64,000 nucleotides of DNA from Benincasa hispida. Taxonomy: Eukaryota > Streptophyta > Magnoliopsida > Cucurbitales > Cucurbitaceae. Shown one piece after another: positions 10,992 to 23,431 of the stretch (its first letter is position 1; each line of letters begins with the position of its first letter). The notes beneath the pieces were generated by a model that was not told the DNA's origin, did no database searches, and was given only the letters and a program-made list of their open reading frames with translations. The stretch is from assembly GCF_009727055.1 (NCBI RefSeq), contig NC_052350.1, positions 21,829,364-21,893,363 of the forward strand, written 5' to 3'. The translations under genes were made by a program, and so were the position numbers.

Positions 10992-12660
10992 TGATGCATT
11001 ATTTTATGATGTGAAATTATGGAGGAAATGTGATGATGAAAATACATTGAGCACTCAAGTTTTCTCAGTGGAATCCAAGTATAAACCCTACTGAGTTTCC
11101 TGGTCAATCCAGGGTCGAACTCAGGGACTTGGGAAAATAGGTTGCGGTGGTAATTTTTAGAAAACCTTGTGGTAACCGATAACTCAAATAGTTGTTTGGT
11201 TTTGTTGATTGCGGTAATGAAAAATAAACAAATGCGGTGGATTTGAGGAAAGGTTGATTGTGTGATAGATGCACTGAGTATGCAAATGAACGGGTTGAGA
11301 AGGTCTTTAGCTAGCGTTACTTGGGAATGCATCAGACTATGCGATCATGCTACACCTATGCACATCAAGCCATTTTCCAATGCAAATGTGGTGCTTCTAA
11401 GTCTAGGACGCATATGTTGAATGCAAAAGTGTCCACAGAGCTTATTCCTAAGTCTCTACTTTTTTCCTATGCGATGATACAAGATGCACAAAGGCAAGGT
11501 GACCGCACACAATCATATCCTATCTCTAGGATATGCATACGCTGCGTTAATAGCAAACAATGCTTATTCCTAAGCTCCTATCTTTTGATTATGTATTCTA
11601 ATCTGACTCTCCCGAGCCTAGATTCTAACCTGACTTTTCCAAGCCTAGATCCTGCCCTTAGACTACCCTCCCGAGTATCTCTAATGGACGAATGAAGCAT
11701 AATAATACAAGATAATCGCATAGAATGAAGATCCCCAGTCATGCTAGCTAAGTACTTCTCAACCCATTCAACATATTTAGCTACTCATGCGTGAATAACA
11801 GAGAGTGAACAGATATACAGAAGTAAATACCATTTCTCTAAATGAGTTTGAGTACAAAATAACAATGGAAGATAAAGGTAGAGAGCCTGATAGCAATCCC
11901 TTGTTGATCGAGGCTTTTACACTGGCAATCTCTATTCGGTTCAAAAGATATTCCTGCTTCCGCAAGAGCTAGTCCTCTCTCTGATCTTGAAGCTTCCGAC
12001 GCTCTCTCAAGCTTACCGGAACGATCTATCGGCACAACTTCATTTTCTCGCTTCCGCCTTAAAATAAAAAAAAAATCTAAGAACAAGGCTAAACCATCTA
12101 AGAAAAAATTCTCTAACCCTCCGAATTACTGAACCCCTTTTCTAAAGGATGCCTTCGGTATTTATGGTGCTTCCGGGGTTAAAGGCAACTTTTCTCTTAT
12201 GATTGCACAGATGGGATGGCTTTAAATCCCTGACTGATGCACTAAATATTTGTCACCGAAAAGCTGCATATACTTGTTATTGTTAGCGGTTGTCAACTTA
12301 ATTCGAATTTGACTGTCATCAGCTTTCTGTCCCATCGTGATTAATTATGTCTTTCACCTAGATGCGTCACTCTATGTTGAAACCCTTATTAAGCAGATGT
12401 TTGCAAACACAAATCACCACAAAGCCTTGCGGTAATGCTGTGCTCGTCCGTTGATTTCTTGTGATCTCTCTTTTCGCCTTGCGTCAATGCATATTCTGCA
12501 TAAAAATATAAAAATCAACTGTTTCTATGCGATGAACGCATGCAACCACAATGCTATGAATTTAATGCTTTTTGGACGCAATCTAACATATTTTATCAAC
12601 GCAAGCCAGAATTGTTTAAGAACTTAATACTATGATAATGTGCATTTCTGCCCGTTATCA
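10992..12660 (-). mobile_element. Solo LTR with target duplication ATATG inside copia pol
   Basis: The 1669-base block begins TGATGCATTATTTTATG and ends CCCGTTATCA. ATATG flanks it at 10987-10991 and 12661-12665. Read on the minus strand it starts TGATAACGGGCAGAAATG, which I recall as an LTR start, so the minus orientation is preferred. Removing it brings IRVIEIY next to an ATINLKF-like continuation of the same pol gene. The interior has no protein domains. Confidence 0.82.
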
Positions 12661-12665
12661 ATATG

Positions 12666-13095
12666 CAACAATAAACTTGAAGTTCATGAATCCAGATATA
12701 TTTGCTATTTGGCATGATAGATTGGTTCATCCAGGATCTATAATGATGCGAAGAATTATTGAGAATTCTTCAATCTAATGAATTATCATCTGATTGAAGA
12801 GCCAGAAGATTATTCAATCTAATAAATTATCATATGATGCTTGCCCTCAAGGCAAATAAATAATTAGACCATTACTAGTTAAAGTGAGAACTGAATCACC
12901 TGAATTTTTAGAACGAAATCATGGTGATATATGTGAACCTATTAACCCACCAAGTAGACCATTTAGATATTTTATGATATTAATAGATGTATCCAGTAGA
13001 TGGTCACGCATGTGCTTATTATCAAGTCAAAATCTTGCAATTGCAAGATTAATTGCTCAAATAATTAAGTTAAGAGCACAATTTTCTAATTATGC
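12666..13095 (+). pseudogene. Copia integrase fragment
   Basis: Continuation of the pol gene after the solo LTR. FAIWHDRLVHPGSIMMRRII is the GAG-pre-integrase segment. After two stops come PEFLERNHGDICEPINPPSR and FRYFMILIDVSSRWSRMCLL, the start of the integrase core with its first catalytic Asp. The frame loses similarity near 13095. Reverse transcriptase and RNase H are absent, so the 3' half of the element is gone. Confidence 0.8.
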
Positions 13096-13189
13096 ATCTG
13101 CATCTGTAGAGATACTAATTAGTTTTTCTTTTCTTTCTTAATTCAGAACCATTTTGTATTAGACTTGTCCAACTAACTGGTCAATAATT

Positions 13190-16100
13190 TCATCGATGAA
13201 CAGATGAAAAGTTCATTCAAAAGAGTACAGAGGGAAACTACACAAACATTATAAAAAATATGCAAGTCCTGGAGAGGAACAAATACACCCACCTGATTGG
13301 CTTAAAGATGACATAGAAGATTGACACTTTTTATGCAACAAGTTTGAATCCACCGACTGGAAAGTAAGAACTTTTTGTCTTTTTTTTTTGTTTACAATCA
13401 TTTCAATTACTCATTTCCTTTTAATTTCTCATTTTCTTAGAAAGTGACAGAAACTAATCAAAGGAATCGATCAACCCAAAAGTATCCTCATAAAGCTAGT
13501 TCTAAGACTTTCATATGCATACGGGACTCCACGATAATATTAAAAGTATTTCTATATTTGATTTCTAAGAAAGTATTATTAATATCTTCTATATGAATTG
13601 TTTTACAAAAAGTACCCGATGCAAACAATGGACCTAGTCGATGAAGGAACTCTTATCAAGGAGCACATCTGAGCGGAAGCAAGATTGTTCCAAACTCATT
13701 GTGACAGAAATACTGCATTCACAATCAAAGATACAAGTTATGCATTTAACATCAAATTACAACATGCTTTGAACTTTAAACAACAAAGGAACGAGATACA
13801 TACTAGTTGAAGAACTCTTCTTCTCCTTTAAATCTCGCTATCGTTAAAGGAATGCATCTCCCGCTGTCGCTATGCCAGCCAAACCAATTGTCCACCAAAT
13901 CTCATTGTCATCTACCCATGAACAGACTCCTTACGAACAAGGCTTGGAGGACAAAACCACTTGGAAATCTCAGTATTCTCGGAGTGAGAATTAGGAGGTG
14001 TGGGCTCTGTTAGATTTGGTAGAGGGATGGAGGAAGGAACGATCATTTACCACGACCAAGCAAGCGGAAAAATTCTGAAGTCTATCGTATAGACGACTGC
14101 TTGATCGTTTAGTAAAAGGTGCACGATCATGTAGTAAACTGGGTCAGATAGTATAGAGAATTTTTTAGTAAAACACTCGGGCGCGCGTGTACACGATCGT
14201 TTAGTAAACTTTGAGCTATCGTGTATACTCTCGTTTGCTAGTTGATTGGTAGTGTACTAACCGATGAGCGAATGATTGATTAACCTTGCAAAATGAAAAC
14301 TATTTTCATTTTATCCTTCAGTTACGGAAACTGATTGTAACCTCCCACTACCTCATTCGGTTATGGAAAAAAAACCGCCAACAATTATCTTATAATTGTT
14401 TAATTAAAAAATAAATATAATCATATTATATTTATAACCTATGGTTTAATATCACATCATATGCAACATATGAACCATAGTCATTTTCTCCTCTACTAGA
14501 TATAAATCATATTTATATCATTTTCTCTAATTAATGTATCTCATACATCATGTCAACTATATCATATATAATTGACCCATTTAATTATATCATATATAAT
14601 CAAATTCCCTTTTGTCAATTTGAACACTTCAAAATGACCCAAAATCTGATTCTCAACTTGAATCCATTGAGCTATCAAGGGGACCTTATGGATCTATGGC
14701 TCGAAGCTCCAACGGTACGTAAATAGCTGACTAAACTCTTTAGCCACGAGATCCACCATCCGTTAACTATCGGGTATTCCACTAAAGACTTACAGCTACA
14801 CTTTTCTCACTATAGATATATTTATGTGTCCATCGAATATAACCAATTAGCAGTACGATAACCCTTCACAGATGCTCGTAAGTATAGCTGGACAATTTAC
14901 CGTTTTGTCCTTGTAGTTATATCTAACTTCTTAAGTACCACTGATCCCTCTAATGAACAATACAACATAGTCCTACTATGTGTGGACACCTTTCAGGCCA
15001 TGAGAGGTGTGTGGTACACATTGTTCAAGCACCAGAATCAGTCTTTAAGGAAGCAATCTATCACTTACCTCTGCTTCGGGGAAGGAGTGAATTCCATCTT
15101 GTGTAGCTGAGTTCCCAACTCCCAAATCAAACGAATCCCCAAAGCGGTAGGTTTGAGTCGACAATCTCGCCACTCGTATCCATGCAAATCAAAGAACTGC
15201 CATTAAAGTCAAGAGTTCCCAACTCATTCAGGATTGAGGCCATGTTACCTATGGTCATCCTAATGAAGTGAAGTCTCTGTCATGAAAGGTGTTATATAAC
15301 GAGACTATAACACTTCGTGGTTTGGTCTTCTATAAACTCCTTTGTATAGGACGCCCCTGCTCGCATGTTTCCACATGAATGATTAGGATCAGATCATCTA
15401 TAGCAAGTCACAACAGTTGTAACCATTTTACAAAGTGGGCCGCATTCGTAGTGTTACCAGGATAAGATTTCCCTTCTATATCCATATACTACAAACCATT
15501 TTGGTTATCACTTAAGATATGATCCACCTGTATGTCTCCATATACATGCTTAAGTTACAATGACAACTAGGGATCTTAGTTTATTGGTTTGTGATAAAGC
15601 ATTTAAAACATCCAATGTTTCATAGACATTACTGAAGAAAAATATCATATATTATTACATCACAAGCGTTTGTTCAATAGAATGTTTACAAACTACAGGA
15701 CCCAACGAGAGTTTAGGGCATCATCCGCAACAGTGGACTTATTTAAGCAAACACACTGTAAGAATGACCAATCGTTTGTTAATAAGGCCGCTAATGATGC
15801 ATATGTAAGTTTTTATTTCGTAATGTAACTTTATTTATATACAATTGTAATATAATATTAATAACTAATAATTAGTCCTAATTATTGATGTAGAGTTAAA
15901 TCGTCGAGTTGAGAGAAGCCTTCAACCAAGAAGGGTCTGAACTAATATCGGAAGAAGAAATATGCAAGCAAGTGTTGGACACAAGTGGGCCTTGGTAGGA
16001 CACCAAAGGGTAAAAAATGAAAAAAAAGTAAATCATCGTCCAATGCATCTTCATCAAGGTCATAGAAGAGCAAAAACAAGAGATAGAAAAGTTAAAAGCT

Positions 16101-16197
16101 AGACTGGCTAGATTTGATGAATTGGAAGCTCGAAGACAATCTGAGATGGATGATATGAAAACTATGCTCTTACAGCTCATGAGAGATAAATCGAACT
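13190..16197 (+). pseudogene. CACTA accessory transposase (Transposase_24 / Ptta-like) with two introns, split by a solo LTR
   Basis: The plus strand reads HKHYKKYASPGEEQIHPPDW and HFLCNKFESTDW. A GT-AG intron follows (13364-13440). Then come KVTETNQRNRSTQKYPHKAS and SSKTF. The gene is interrupted by an LTR at 13642-15732. It continues with LFKQTHCKNDQSFVNKAAND and a second GT-AG intron (15805-15893). Next are ELREAFNQEGSELISEEEIC and KQVLDTSGPW, then after stops a coiled-coil-like KQEIEKLKARLARFDELEAR, ending at a TAG at 16197. This order matches the plant Ptta/En/Spm accessory protein. Stops at about 13320 and 15995 make it a pseudogene. The N-terminal part is missing or diverged, next to the truncated copia element. 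Confidence 0.82.
13642..15732 (-). mobile_element. Solo LTR with target duplication GTCGA/GTGGA inside the CACTA gene
   Basis: The 2091-base block is in minus orientation. Its 5' end (right) reads TGTTGCGGATGATGCCC and its 3' end (left, on plus) begins TGAAGGAACTC. Flanks are GTCGA (13637-13641) and GTGGA (15733-15737), one mismatch. Removing the block and one flank joins MDLV to DLFKQTH in one frame, which fits the transposase gene. The family is the same as the LTRs at 22370/40457, 38258, 47530 and 50366. Confidence 0.85.
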
Positions 16198-16200
16198 AGG

Positions 16201-16630
16201 TATGAACTCTTCAGTTTTCGTAGTAAACTAATTAGAAGTTTGTGTATGTTGTTATCCTGCAGTTCTGGTAACAATATTAATGTATAGTTATTTAAAGTAT
16301 AGTTAGTGTTCTGAAGTTGAGTTTGATTTTCAGTTTGTGCTAAATTGGAGGGGGGAGGGGGTATGAATTCTTCAACTTTCGTAGTAAACTTGACTAGAAG
16401 TTTGTGTATGTTGTTATCCTGCAGTTATGGTAAGAACATTAACGTATAGTTAGTATTCTGAAGTTGAGTTTAATTTTCAGTTTGTGCTAAATGGGAGGGG
16501 AGAGGGTATGAACTCTTCAACTTTCATACTAAACTAATTAGAAGTTTGTGTATGTTATTATCCTACAGTTATGGTAGCAACATTAACGTATAGTTATTTA
16601 AAGTATAATTAGTTTGTATATGTTGTTTCA
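16201..16630 (+). repeat. Three tandem repeats downstream of the CACTA gene
   Basis: Units starting at 16201, 16362 and 16507 each carry TATGAA(C/T)TCTTCA, GAAGTTTGTGTATGTT and GGTA(A/G)CAACATTAA-type words. Periods are about 161 and 145 bases. They follow the stop codon directly and lie in the element's 3' region. Confidence 0.8.
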
Positions 16631-17579
16631 ATTAGAAGTTTGATTAGAAGTCTTCAATAGTTATGGTAACTAATTATATGTGTTCAATTGTTTCAATTGT
16701 TATTTTGGGTTTAAGTTGGGTTTTAAGTATAAGTGTGTTTAATTTTAAGTTAGTTTGTTTAAGTAAATGTAGATATGTGTTCGTTTGTTTCAATTTTAAT
16801 TATGTTGGTTTGTATATTGGGATTGAGAAGAATTTTGAGGGGCGGAGGGGGAGTCAATAAACTTCATTTAAGAAAAACTAAGTTGGGGGTAGGTAGGTTG
16901 GTTTGTATAAGGAAACATATATGTCTTGGTTTGTTTCAATTCTTATGAGTTGCTTGGGTTTAAGTATGATTTTAAGTTCTATATTAGGTTGAGATTGAAA
17001 TATATATTTATGAGTTCGTTGGGTTTAAGTTGGGCTTTTAGTTTTATATTAGGTTCAAGTTAAAGTGAGTTTTATTTGTTAATGTTCTTATATTGCTTTT
17101 AAGATTTATATTGAGTTTCAGATTGAAATATGCAAGTTTGAGTTGGTTTGTTTCAATTTATTAATGTTCTTAGTTGAGTTTTAAATTCTATATTCATTTT
17201 GAGATTGGTTTGTAGTATGTGAGCATTAAACTTATTTAAATTTGTATTTTGTAGGTACTTCAAAGTTTATGTTTCTGATGCATCTCCCGACAAACACATT
17301 TTAGGTTGCAGATGTTAATGTTATTTTCGATTGAGGAATTGTGGATTAAGGTTGTAGATGCATCTCTCGGTAAGACCCGATGCTATCATGAGCTTGTATT
17401 TTTGATTGAGGAATTGTGGATGTATTGTTGTTAATTTAAGACGAATAGTATGTTTAAGACTTGAAATTCAAACATGTTTTCTATATAATATATACTTTTG
17501 TATGATATTTACTTGATTTTGGCAATTTTTATACTAGTTTGAATGATATTTGTAAAATTCAAACAGGCATGACATTTGA
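16631..17579 (+). other. Non-coding 3' region of the CACTA element
   Basis: T/G-rich sequence with recurring GGGTTTAAGT / GGGTTTTAAG words (about 16708, 16967, 17029) and two similar TTGAGGAATTGTGGAT blocks at 17330 and 17409. No gene is supported. Confidence 0.5.
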
Positions 17580-18168
17580 AAAAAAAAAATTAAATAAAGA
17601 ATTAAAAAAAAAGCTAATTCCAACTGTTAAATATATAATCCCAACGTTACAAGGGGTCAGGAAAAACCATATTTAATGCGTTTTTCATCTTCTCCCGATG
17701 GTCAACGGGGTTGGAAAATCTATGAAATCCTGACGATGCAAACACATCGTCCGTGTAAGTCAGTTCGCCTGACAGTCGTAATTCATAAAGACCGTTGGGA
17801 TAAAAAACTTCGTCTGATGGTACAAGGTCACCGTCGGGATAGTTTAATATCTCCCGACGGTGGCTCCAATTTCTCACGGTCAGGATATATCCAATTATCC
17901 AGACAGTGACCTTGCACTGTTAGACGAAGTTAATAATTATCTCGACAGTATTGTTTAGGGTCGGGAGAAAAGGCCTTAGTCTCCGTTCGCCGAGTTAATT
18001 GTTTTTCCCCACGATTGCGTGTTATACTGTCGGAGAAGGTCATGTTGACAAGGCTTCGCCCACAGTTCTACCGATGATTAATTGGCCGTTGGCAAAAGAT
18101 CTACCGCCGTTTTTTCTGATTAATCTCCACGACATTTATTGTCAGAAAATGTTCAAATTCTTGTAGTG
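17580..18168 (+). mobile_element. CACTA element 3' terminus with subterminal repeats
   Basis: The sequence ends ATTCTTGTAGTG at 18168, the reverse complement of a CACTACAAGAAT terminal repeat. The preceding 500 bases are GC-richer and hold many short motifs in both orientations: CTCCCGATGG, CCGTCGGGA, TCCCGACGGT, GTCGGGAGA and CTGTCGGAG. This is typical of CACTA subterminal transposase-binding arrays. It fits the accessory gene at 13190-16197 on the same strand. The left terminus was not found and was probably lost when the copia element inserted. Confidence 0.8.
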
Positions 18169-19382
18169 AAGTTTGATGATTTGTATTTGGAAAGAAAATT
18201 TAAGATTATGGTGTTAATATAAGAAAAAATCAGGACAATTCTACAAAATACTAAAAGATATGTTCTATTTTCACAATGCATAGGTAAAATTTAGTTGGTA
18301 TAATTTGAGCATATATAATAGTGAAAATAAGCTTTTTTTTTTGTTATTATTTTCTTTTCTTTGTGTTTAACTGAATAATAATTAGTACACATAATTATTT
18401 ATTTGAGATTTTAAAATCTTCCTACTCTTGTTTTATTATTTGAGGTGATTTTTCACTTACCTTATATATAACAAATTTGATATTGTTATTATAAATGTCT
18501 AAAATTTTGTTTATTTTATAAAGATTCAAAATATCACTCCCATGTTGAAAGTCAAAAGTTATCGATTTCGTTGTTTATCTTTAGCTGGACTTGTTAAGCT
18601 ATTTATTTGTTTGTTTATTAATGTCATTATTTAGTTAAAAAAAAAACTCTTTCATCTTCAACGTTTATGGAAGTCACCATTTAATTCATAAACTTTAATT
18701 AATAATAATTCAAATCTTGATATTTTTTAATATATAATAATTTAGTCATTAAACTTCAACAAATAATAATTAAGTGTTTGTATAAAAAAAATTATTAAGA
18801 TTTAATGAAATTTGTTATACATGTAGATTGATAAATTGATCGTTAATAATTTTTTTTATAGACTATAAGACTAAGTAGTTACATTATAAAAGACGACACT
18901 TAATTTGTAAAAACTTTTGATGATTGAAACTAAATTATTACAAATTTCAAAGTATACATAAATTGTTACCAATTAAAAATATATTACTAGTTCAACTTCA
19001 ACAACTAAATTATTACTTATGTTTAGTTGTTTTCAAAATTACTCGCGATGATTATTGTGCTAACTCAAATGCCGTTAAATAAAGTAATTAATTAATTAAT
19101 GGTTTCAATGGTTGGTGTTGTTGTTATTATTATTATTTCATTTCATTTTGAACCCAATTTGTATCGAAGTAATTTGCACTCAATAATTGAACACATAAAA
19201 AGTTCCCATCGTACAAACACTCTAATCACTTATTAGAAAAAATACATAGGTGTATGATCAATATTACAATAGTATTTATTCAAACAATAAGACTACTAGA
19301 AAAACGATAGAATATATAGAAACACACACACACACACTGAAAATGAGAAAAACAATAATGAAATAATAATTAAGGTGCGTAA
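18169..19382. other. No gene seen; 3' flank of the second phytocyanin gene
   Basis: Strongly AT-rich, with a (CA)n run of about 16 bases at 19322-19337. The minus-strand 3' UTR of the next gene should lie just below 19383. Confidence 0.5.
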
Positions 19383-21255
19383 TTAGATGGTTAAGAGAAG
19401 TAATAATCCAGCCAACGCTGCTGCCAGTACTGCACCAAATCTCAAGGATGAAGCGGAGCTAGGCGGCGGTGGCGGAAGCAAGGCGGAGTCGGGCGTACCG
19501 GGGCGGACGAAAACGTCAATAGCAAATTTCATACCGGCGTTGCAGTGGCTACCAACAGTACAAATAAAGTAACGACGACGGGGAGGAGCATCAAGTGTAA
19601 TGGATAGCACAGTAGATGTACTTAGAACGATCCCCGGCTTCACACATCCCTCAAAATCCACCTGCCTTTCAGGCTCCGCAACATCGTGCGTCTCCTCCGC
19701 CTTTGATCGGAACACTATACAAAAAACAAAACCACACCCTTTTTCCTTAGCAAAACATATAAAAAAAAAAAGGTACCTTAAACTTTATTTGATAACGATT
19801 TAGTTTTTAGAATATTTTACCATTTATAACGGTTTAATTCTTATCGTGAGATATATTGTTGAGATTTAATTTAATTTTCCATCGACTAATTGATTAGAAA
19901 TCATTTTATTAAACTATAAAGACTAAATTGTTATACATCAAAAGTTGAAACTTAATATTGAAGAGACTTTTTTATGATAGGATAGAGACTAAATTGTTAC
20001 AGATTTCAAAGTATATAGACTAAATTGTTAGTTTCATGGCTAAATTGTTATTTCGATATAAAAATTTATGGATAAAAAATGTTTTTCAATTACCTATATT
20101 CTTAGACTTTATAAGGTTTTATTTTTACGGCCGTTCAACTTTGAAATTGTTTTAAAATAAAAGGATGTTTTCAAATATAAGAAAATGAACTAAAATATTT
20201 ACAAATATAGCAGCATTTTACTATCTATTTGCATAGATTACGATAGACTAATATTTGTATCTATCTATATCATGATAGACAAAGAGAGTAGTCTATCGCG
20301 ATCTATCGTAAATAGGTTGTGATATTTTGTTATTATTAATAAATATTTTCAGCAGTTTTATTATTTAAAATAATTTCTCTAAAATTAATATACTTTTCTC
20401 TAAAATTAAAAGTATAGAGTTAATGTGTAAAAATTAAAAAGTGTACGTGATATTTTTTTTTTGATGTCATACACATAATTAAAATTTTGTCGTCATTATT
20501 TATTTCATCTAAATAAAATGCATATGCATTAATTATTATGTCAACTTACATCTTATTTTAATGGAGGAGTTTTCCAACAGCATTTCAAAGTTCATACAGG
20601 TGAAATGAGACATTTTAAAAATCTAAGTGAAGAATGGAAACATACCTTCAAAATTATTTGTTATCTTGTTTAATTTAACCAAAACAAAAAGCTAAACTAA
20701 AAAGGGGTCTTTTTAAATATTGAAAAATATTTACATTTTATAGTAAAAAGTTCTAAAAGTATATAAACATTTTTAAAATTTTTTGCTATAAAATCTAAAT
20801 ATTTTTAGAATTTTTCTGTTTATAAGAATTTTCCAATCTAAAATGGTAGTCGATGAGCTTTGTTACTTTTTAAAGTTGATGAACAATTAAACATAAAATT
20901 CAAATAAATATCCTGAAAGTATTATAAAACAATTAATTTTAAAAAAAATTATATTTAAAAAAATACATACTAAAAATAAAATTAAAAGTTCAACAACACA
21001 AAAAAGTTATCTTAAACTTGTAATTTAATCATAACAAAAATAGTAAAAATAAAGCATGATGAAGCACTCACCTAGCTTATCACCGATGAAGAAAGTCTTA
21101 TTACGAGTCCAGTCGGAGAAGAAGGTAGAGTTCGCCGGTAGGTTCCAACCGAAATTGCCACCGACGTCATAGTCAACAGCGGAGACAACTTGTAAGAGAG
21201 CTCCAACGAGGAAAAGACAAGCAATTGGACTCAAACTCGTTATTTTTGTTGCCAT
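19383..21255 (-). CDS. Phytocyanin (blue copper protein), two exons, paralogue of the gene at 2472
   Basis: Exon 1 is 21072-21255 and exon 2 is 19383-19714. The intron has a GTGAGT donor and TTGTATAG acceptor, in phase 1 at the same codon as the first gene. The product is 171 residues: a signal peptide (about 1-26), GGNFGWNLPANSTFFSDW, and a copper site of His71, Cys113, His118 and Met123 (YFICTVGSHCNAGMK). Cys85-Cys119 is the expected disulfide. A Pro-rich stretch (PPPPPSS) then leads to a hydrophobic C-terminal tail, as in GPI-anchored members. The shared CVKPG, KTFF(V/I)GD and GMKFAID segments show that the two genes are duplicates. No stop or frameshift is seen, so it is probably functional. 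Confidence 0.9.
20180..20360. repeat. Foldback repeat (TCTATC family), copy 4, inside the second phytocyanin intron
   Basis: The left arm AAAATATTTACAAATATAGC and right arm GATATTTTGTTATTATTAAT are imperfectly complementary. GATAGACTA / TCTATCATGATAGAC / CTATCGCGATC words lie between them. A second copy in an equivalent intron position to copy 2. Confidence 0.65.
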
Positions 21256-21304
21256 TTTACGATGAGATGAATAATTGAGAAGAAAAAATAACAGAAAGGG
21301 TAGG

Positions 21305-21312
21305 TTTTTATA
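21305..21312 (-). promoter_or_regulatory. Likely TATA box of the second phytocyanin gene
   Basis: The minus strand reads CATCTATAAAAACC about 50-57 bases before the ATG at 21255, the same spacing as in the first paralogue. Confidence 0.5.
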
Positions 21313-21669
21313 GATGTTTATTAGTAGTGTGGGAACAAGAAGAACAAGTCAAGGTCCAAACTTGTGGTTGGTCAACATATGCAACAATATTTATAATTTG
21401 GCGATATAGAGGAAACGTGTACGATTATGTAAATGGTAATAATTGGAAAGAACAAAGTGGTACGAAACAACAAAGATTGAGAACTTGTATGCAAAGGCAA
21501 CTCCACGACGATTTCTTTTACTTTTCTTGTCTCATTTCTTTTTATTTATATTTAGTGAATCAAATTGTAATCTACTATTAATTATGAACTCAATTAAAAT
21601 TATAATAATTGATAAATGAAAAAAAAAAAAAAAATAGATGAACGTAGAAAACTGAAGACGAGGAACTCT

Positions 21670-22369
21670 TCTTTTGTTGAACAAATAAAACTCATTTGTT
21701 GAACAAATGCAAAGGCAACTAGATTTAAACAGTGTTCAAATTTTTTCTTTGTCACTACTTTGGTCAAGAAATCAGCTACATTTTCTTTTGTTTTGACTTT
21801 TTCTACATTTACTGCAACTTTCTCTATTATGTTTCAACCAAAGTGTAACTTCATGTCTATGTGTTTTGATCTTCCGTTGGTTTCTCGTGAGATATATGAA
21901 CACTTTGATTATCACACATTAGAGGCACAATGTTTTATTTATAACCTAATTCACCAATGATTCCTTGTAGCCATATTGCATCCTTTATAGCTTCTGTGGA
22001 AGCAATGGATTCTTCTTCTATGATGAAGAGAGCAACCACAGTTTGCAAGTTTGATTTCCAGCTTATGACATTCCTAACAAATAAAAAAGTGTATAGCCGG
22101 TTAGGGATCTCCTTTTATCCAAACCTTATGCAAAGTCTGAATCAATATATCCTTTTATGACTAATTTAGAATAGTTAGGAGGCTTGAAGAGTAGGCCCAT
22201 GTTAGGACTTTCAACAATATATTGAAAGACCCATTTTGTTGCTTTCCAGCGAGCTTTTTCAGGGTTTCCATGTACCTGCTAACTAAGCTTGAACAATATA
22301 CAAGGTCTGCTTCGGTGTACATCATTAGATACATAAGGCTTCCTGTAGCATATGAGTAAGGAGCTTTAT
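21670..22369 (-). pseudogene. Copia pol, 3' half (RT end and RNase H), left fragment of a split element
   Basis: The minus strand reads APYSYATGSLMYLMM and LVSRYM (end of reverse transcriptase), then KGYIDSDFA, LDKRRSLTGY and CDNQSVHISHEKP-like RNase H segments, with many stops and shifts. Its left flank at the breakpoint is CTTTA (22365-22369), which matches CTCTA (40458-40462) beside the 5' half of a copia pol gene on the same strand. The two are one gene split by an insertion of about 18 kb. No LTR was recognised between this fragment and the phytocyanin promoter. Confidence 0.82.
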
Positions 22370-22926
22370 GAAGGGATCTAATCCCGTGCGAAAGCGTGTG
22401 AATATGTTTGCCTTTTAATACGTGTTTCAAATTTACAGAAAATGTAGAGAAATTTAAACATATTTAACACTAAGCATGTTTTTAATATGTAAAGAACTAA
22501 CTTTAAGGGGAAAAAGATTACCTTTGAAGACAACTTCAATCTTCTCTAAATTTTCACTGTAATCATGATCTCTGCAACTCTTCTTGAGTCTTAAACAAGA
22601 CACGACCACTAAGTATTTCCCATTATTCTCCGACAAAGAAAAAGTTTGTGAGAACCCAAGAGAATTATAGAAAAACTTTTTCTCTATCAATTTTTGTATA
22701 ATAGATTCGCAGAGTTAGAGATAATTCTATGAGTGTTGAGATTCTTAGAAAAACAATTTCTTATGTCTCATGTAGAACGATTTAGTGAGGAGAGAGATAA
22801 CTCCCCTCTCACTTACATTAACTCAGGTTAACTCTCCTATAACCACAGGGAAGTTATGATTTAATTTATTAAATTAAATCATATTTAATTAAATAAATAT
22901 TAGTTAATCTAATTAATTAAATATCA

Positions 22927-23431
22927 TGATATGAACCGATCAGACATCAAATTATTAATTAAATTTTATTTAATAATTTTGATATAATTTTAGTATTTTA
23001 TGACATTTAAATAGGGGCATTTTGTCATTCTACTATGTTATATAAGAGTTTTAATTGGGGGACTATTTAAAGCCTTGCCTTTAAGTTGTTCAGTAGTTAA
23101 ATCTTAGGATGAATTGAATTTAGTCTTTGAGCTTCTTCTTTCAAGTTTAGCCAAAGAGCTCTTTGAATTTTTGCAATTTAGGTGTTGAGTTACATGTTAA
23201 GAACATTTAAGTGGGATTGATCATCCTATTTGTGGAGTGTTGAATCTTGGGACAATGAACTTGTTCTTGTTTCACGATATTTGATCTTAAGGAAATCCAT
23301 ATATAACCCAATCCTTAGTGTTGAAATCGAGTTGATTTGAGGGTTTTAGTGATTGAAAATCAAGGGTTCTCATCCCAAAGGGAATCTAATTACAATTCGT
23401 TAGGATTTTTGTATCGTTTGGCATCAGTGCC
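22927..23431 (+). repeat. 5' LTR (truncated) and primer-binding site of the composite element
   Basis: The stretch 23050-23416 matches 36660-37023 (shared TATTTAAAGCCTTGCCTTTA, TTTGATCTTAAGG, GTTGAAATCGAGTTGATTTG). Just after it, TTTGGCATCAGTGCC at 23417-23431 resembles the initiator-tRNA primer-binding site (usual form TGGTATCAGAGC). The first part does not match the 1.9 kb 3' LTR, so this LTR is rearranged. Confidence 0.55.

Noticed and set aside
17647..17909. Frames of 76-77 codons on both strands
   Set aside because: They lie in the CACTA subterminal repeat array, where palindromic motifs open frames on both strands.
19387..19803. Plus-strand frames over the second phytocyanin gene
   Set aside because: Antisense shadows of exon 2; the minus strand carries the copper-site motif and proper splice sites.
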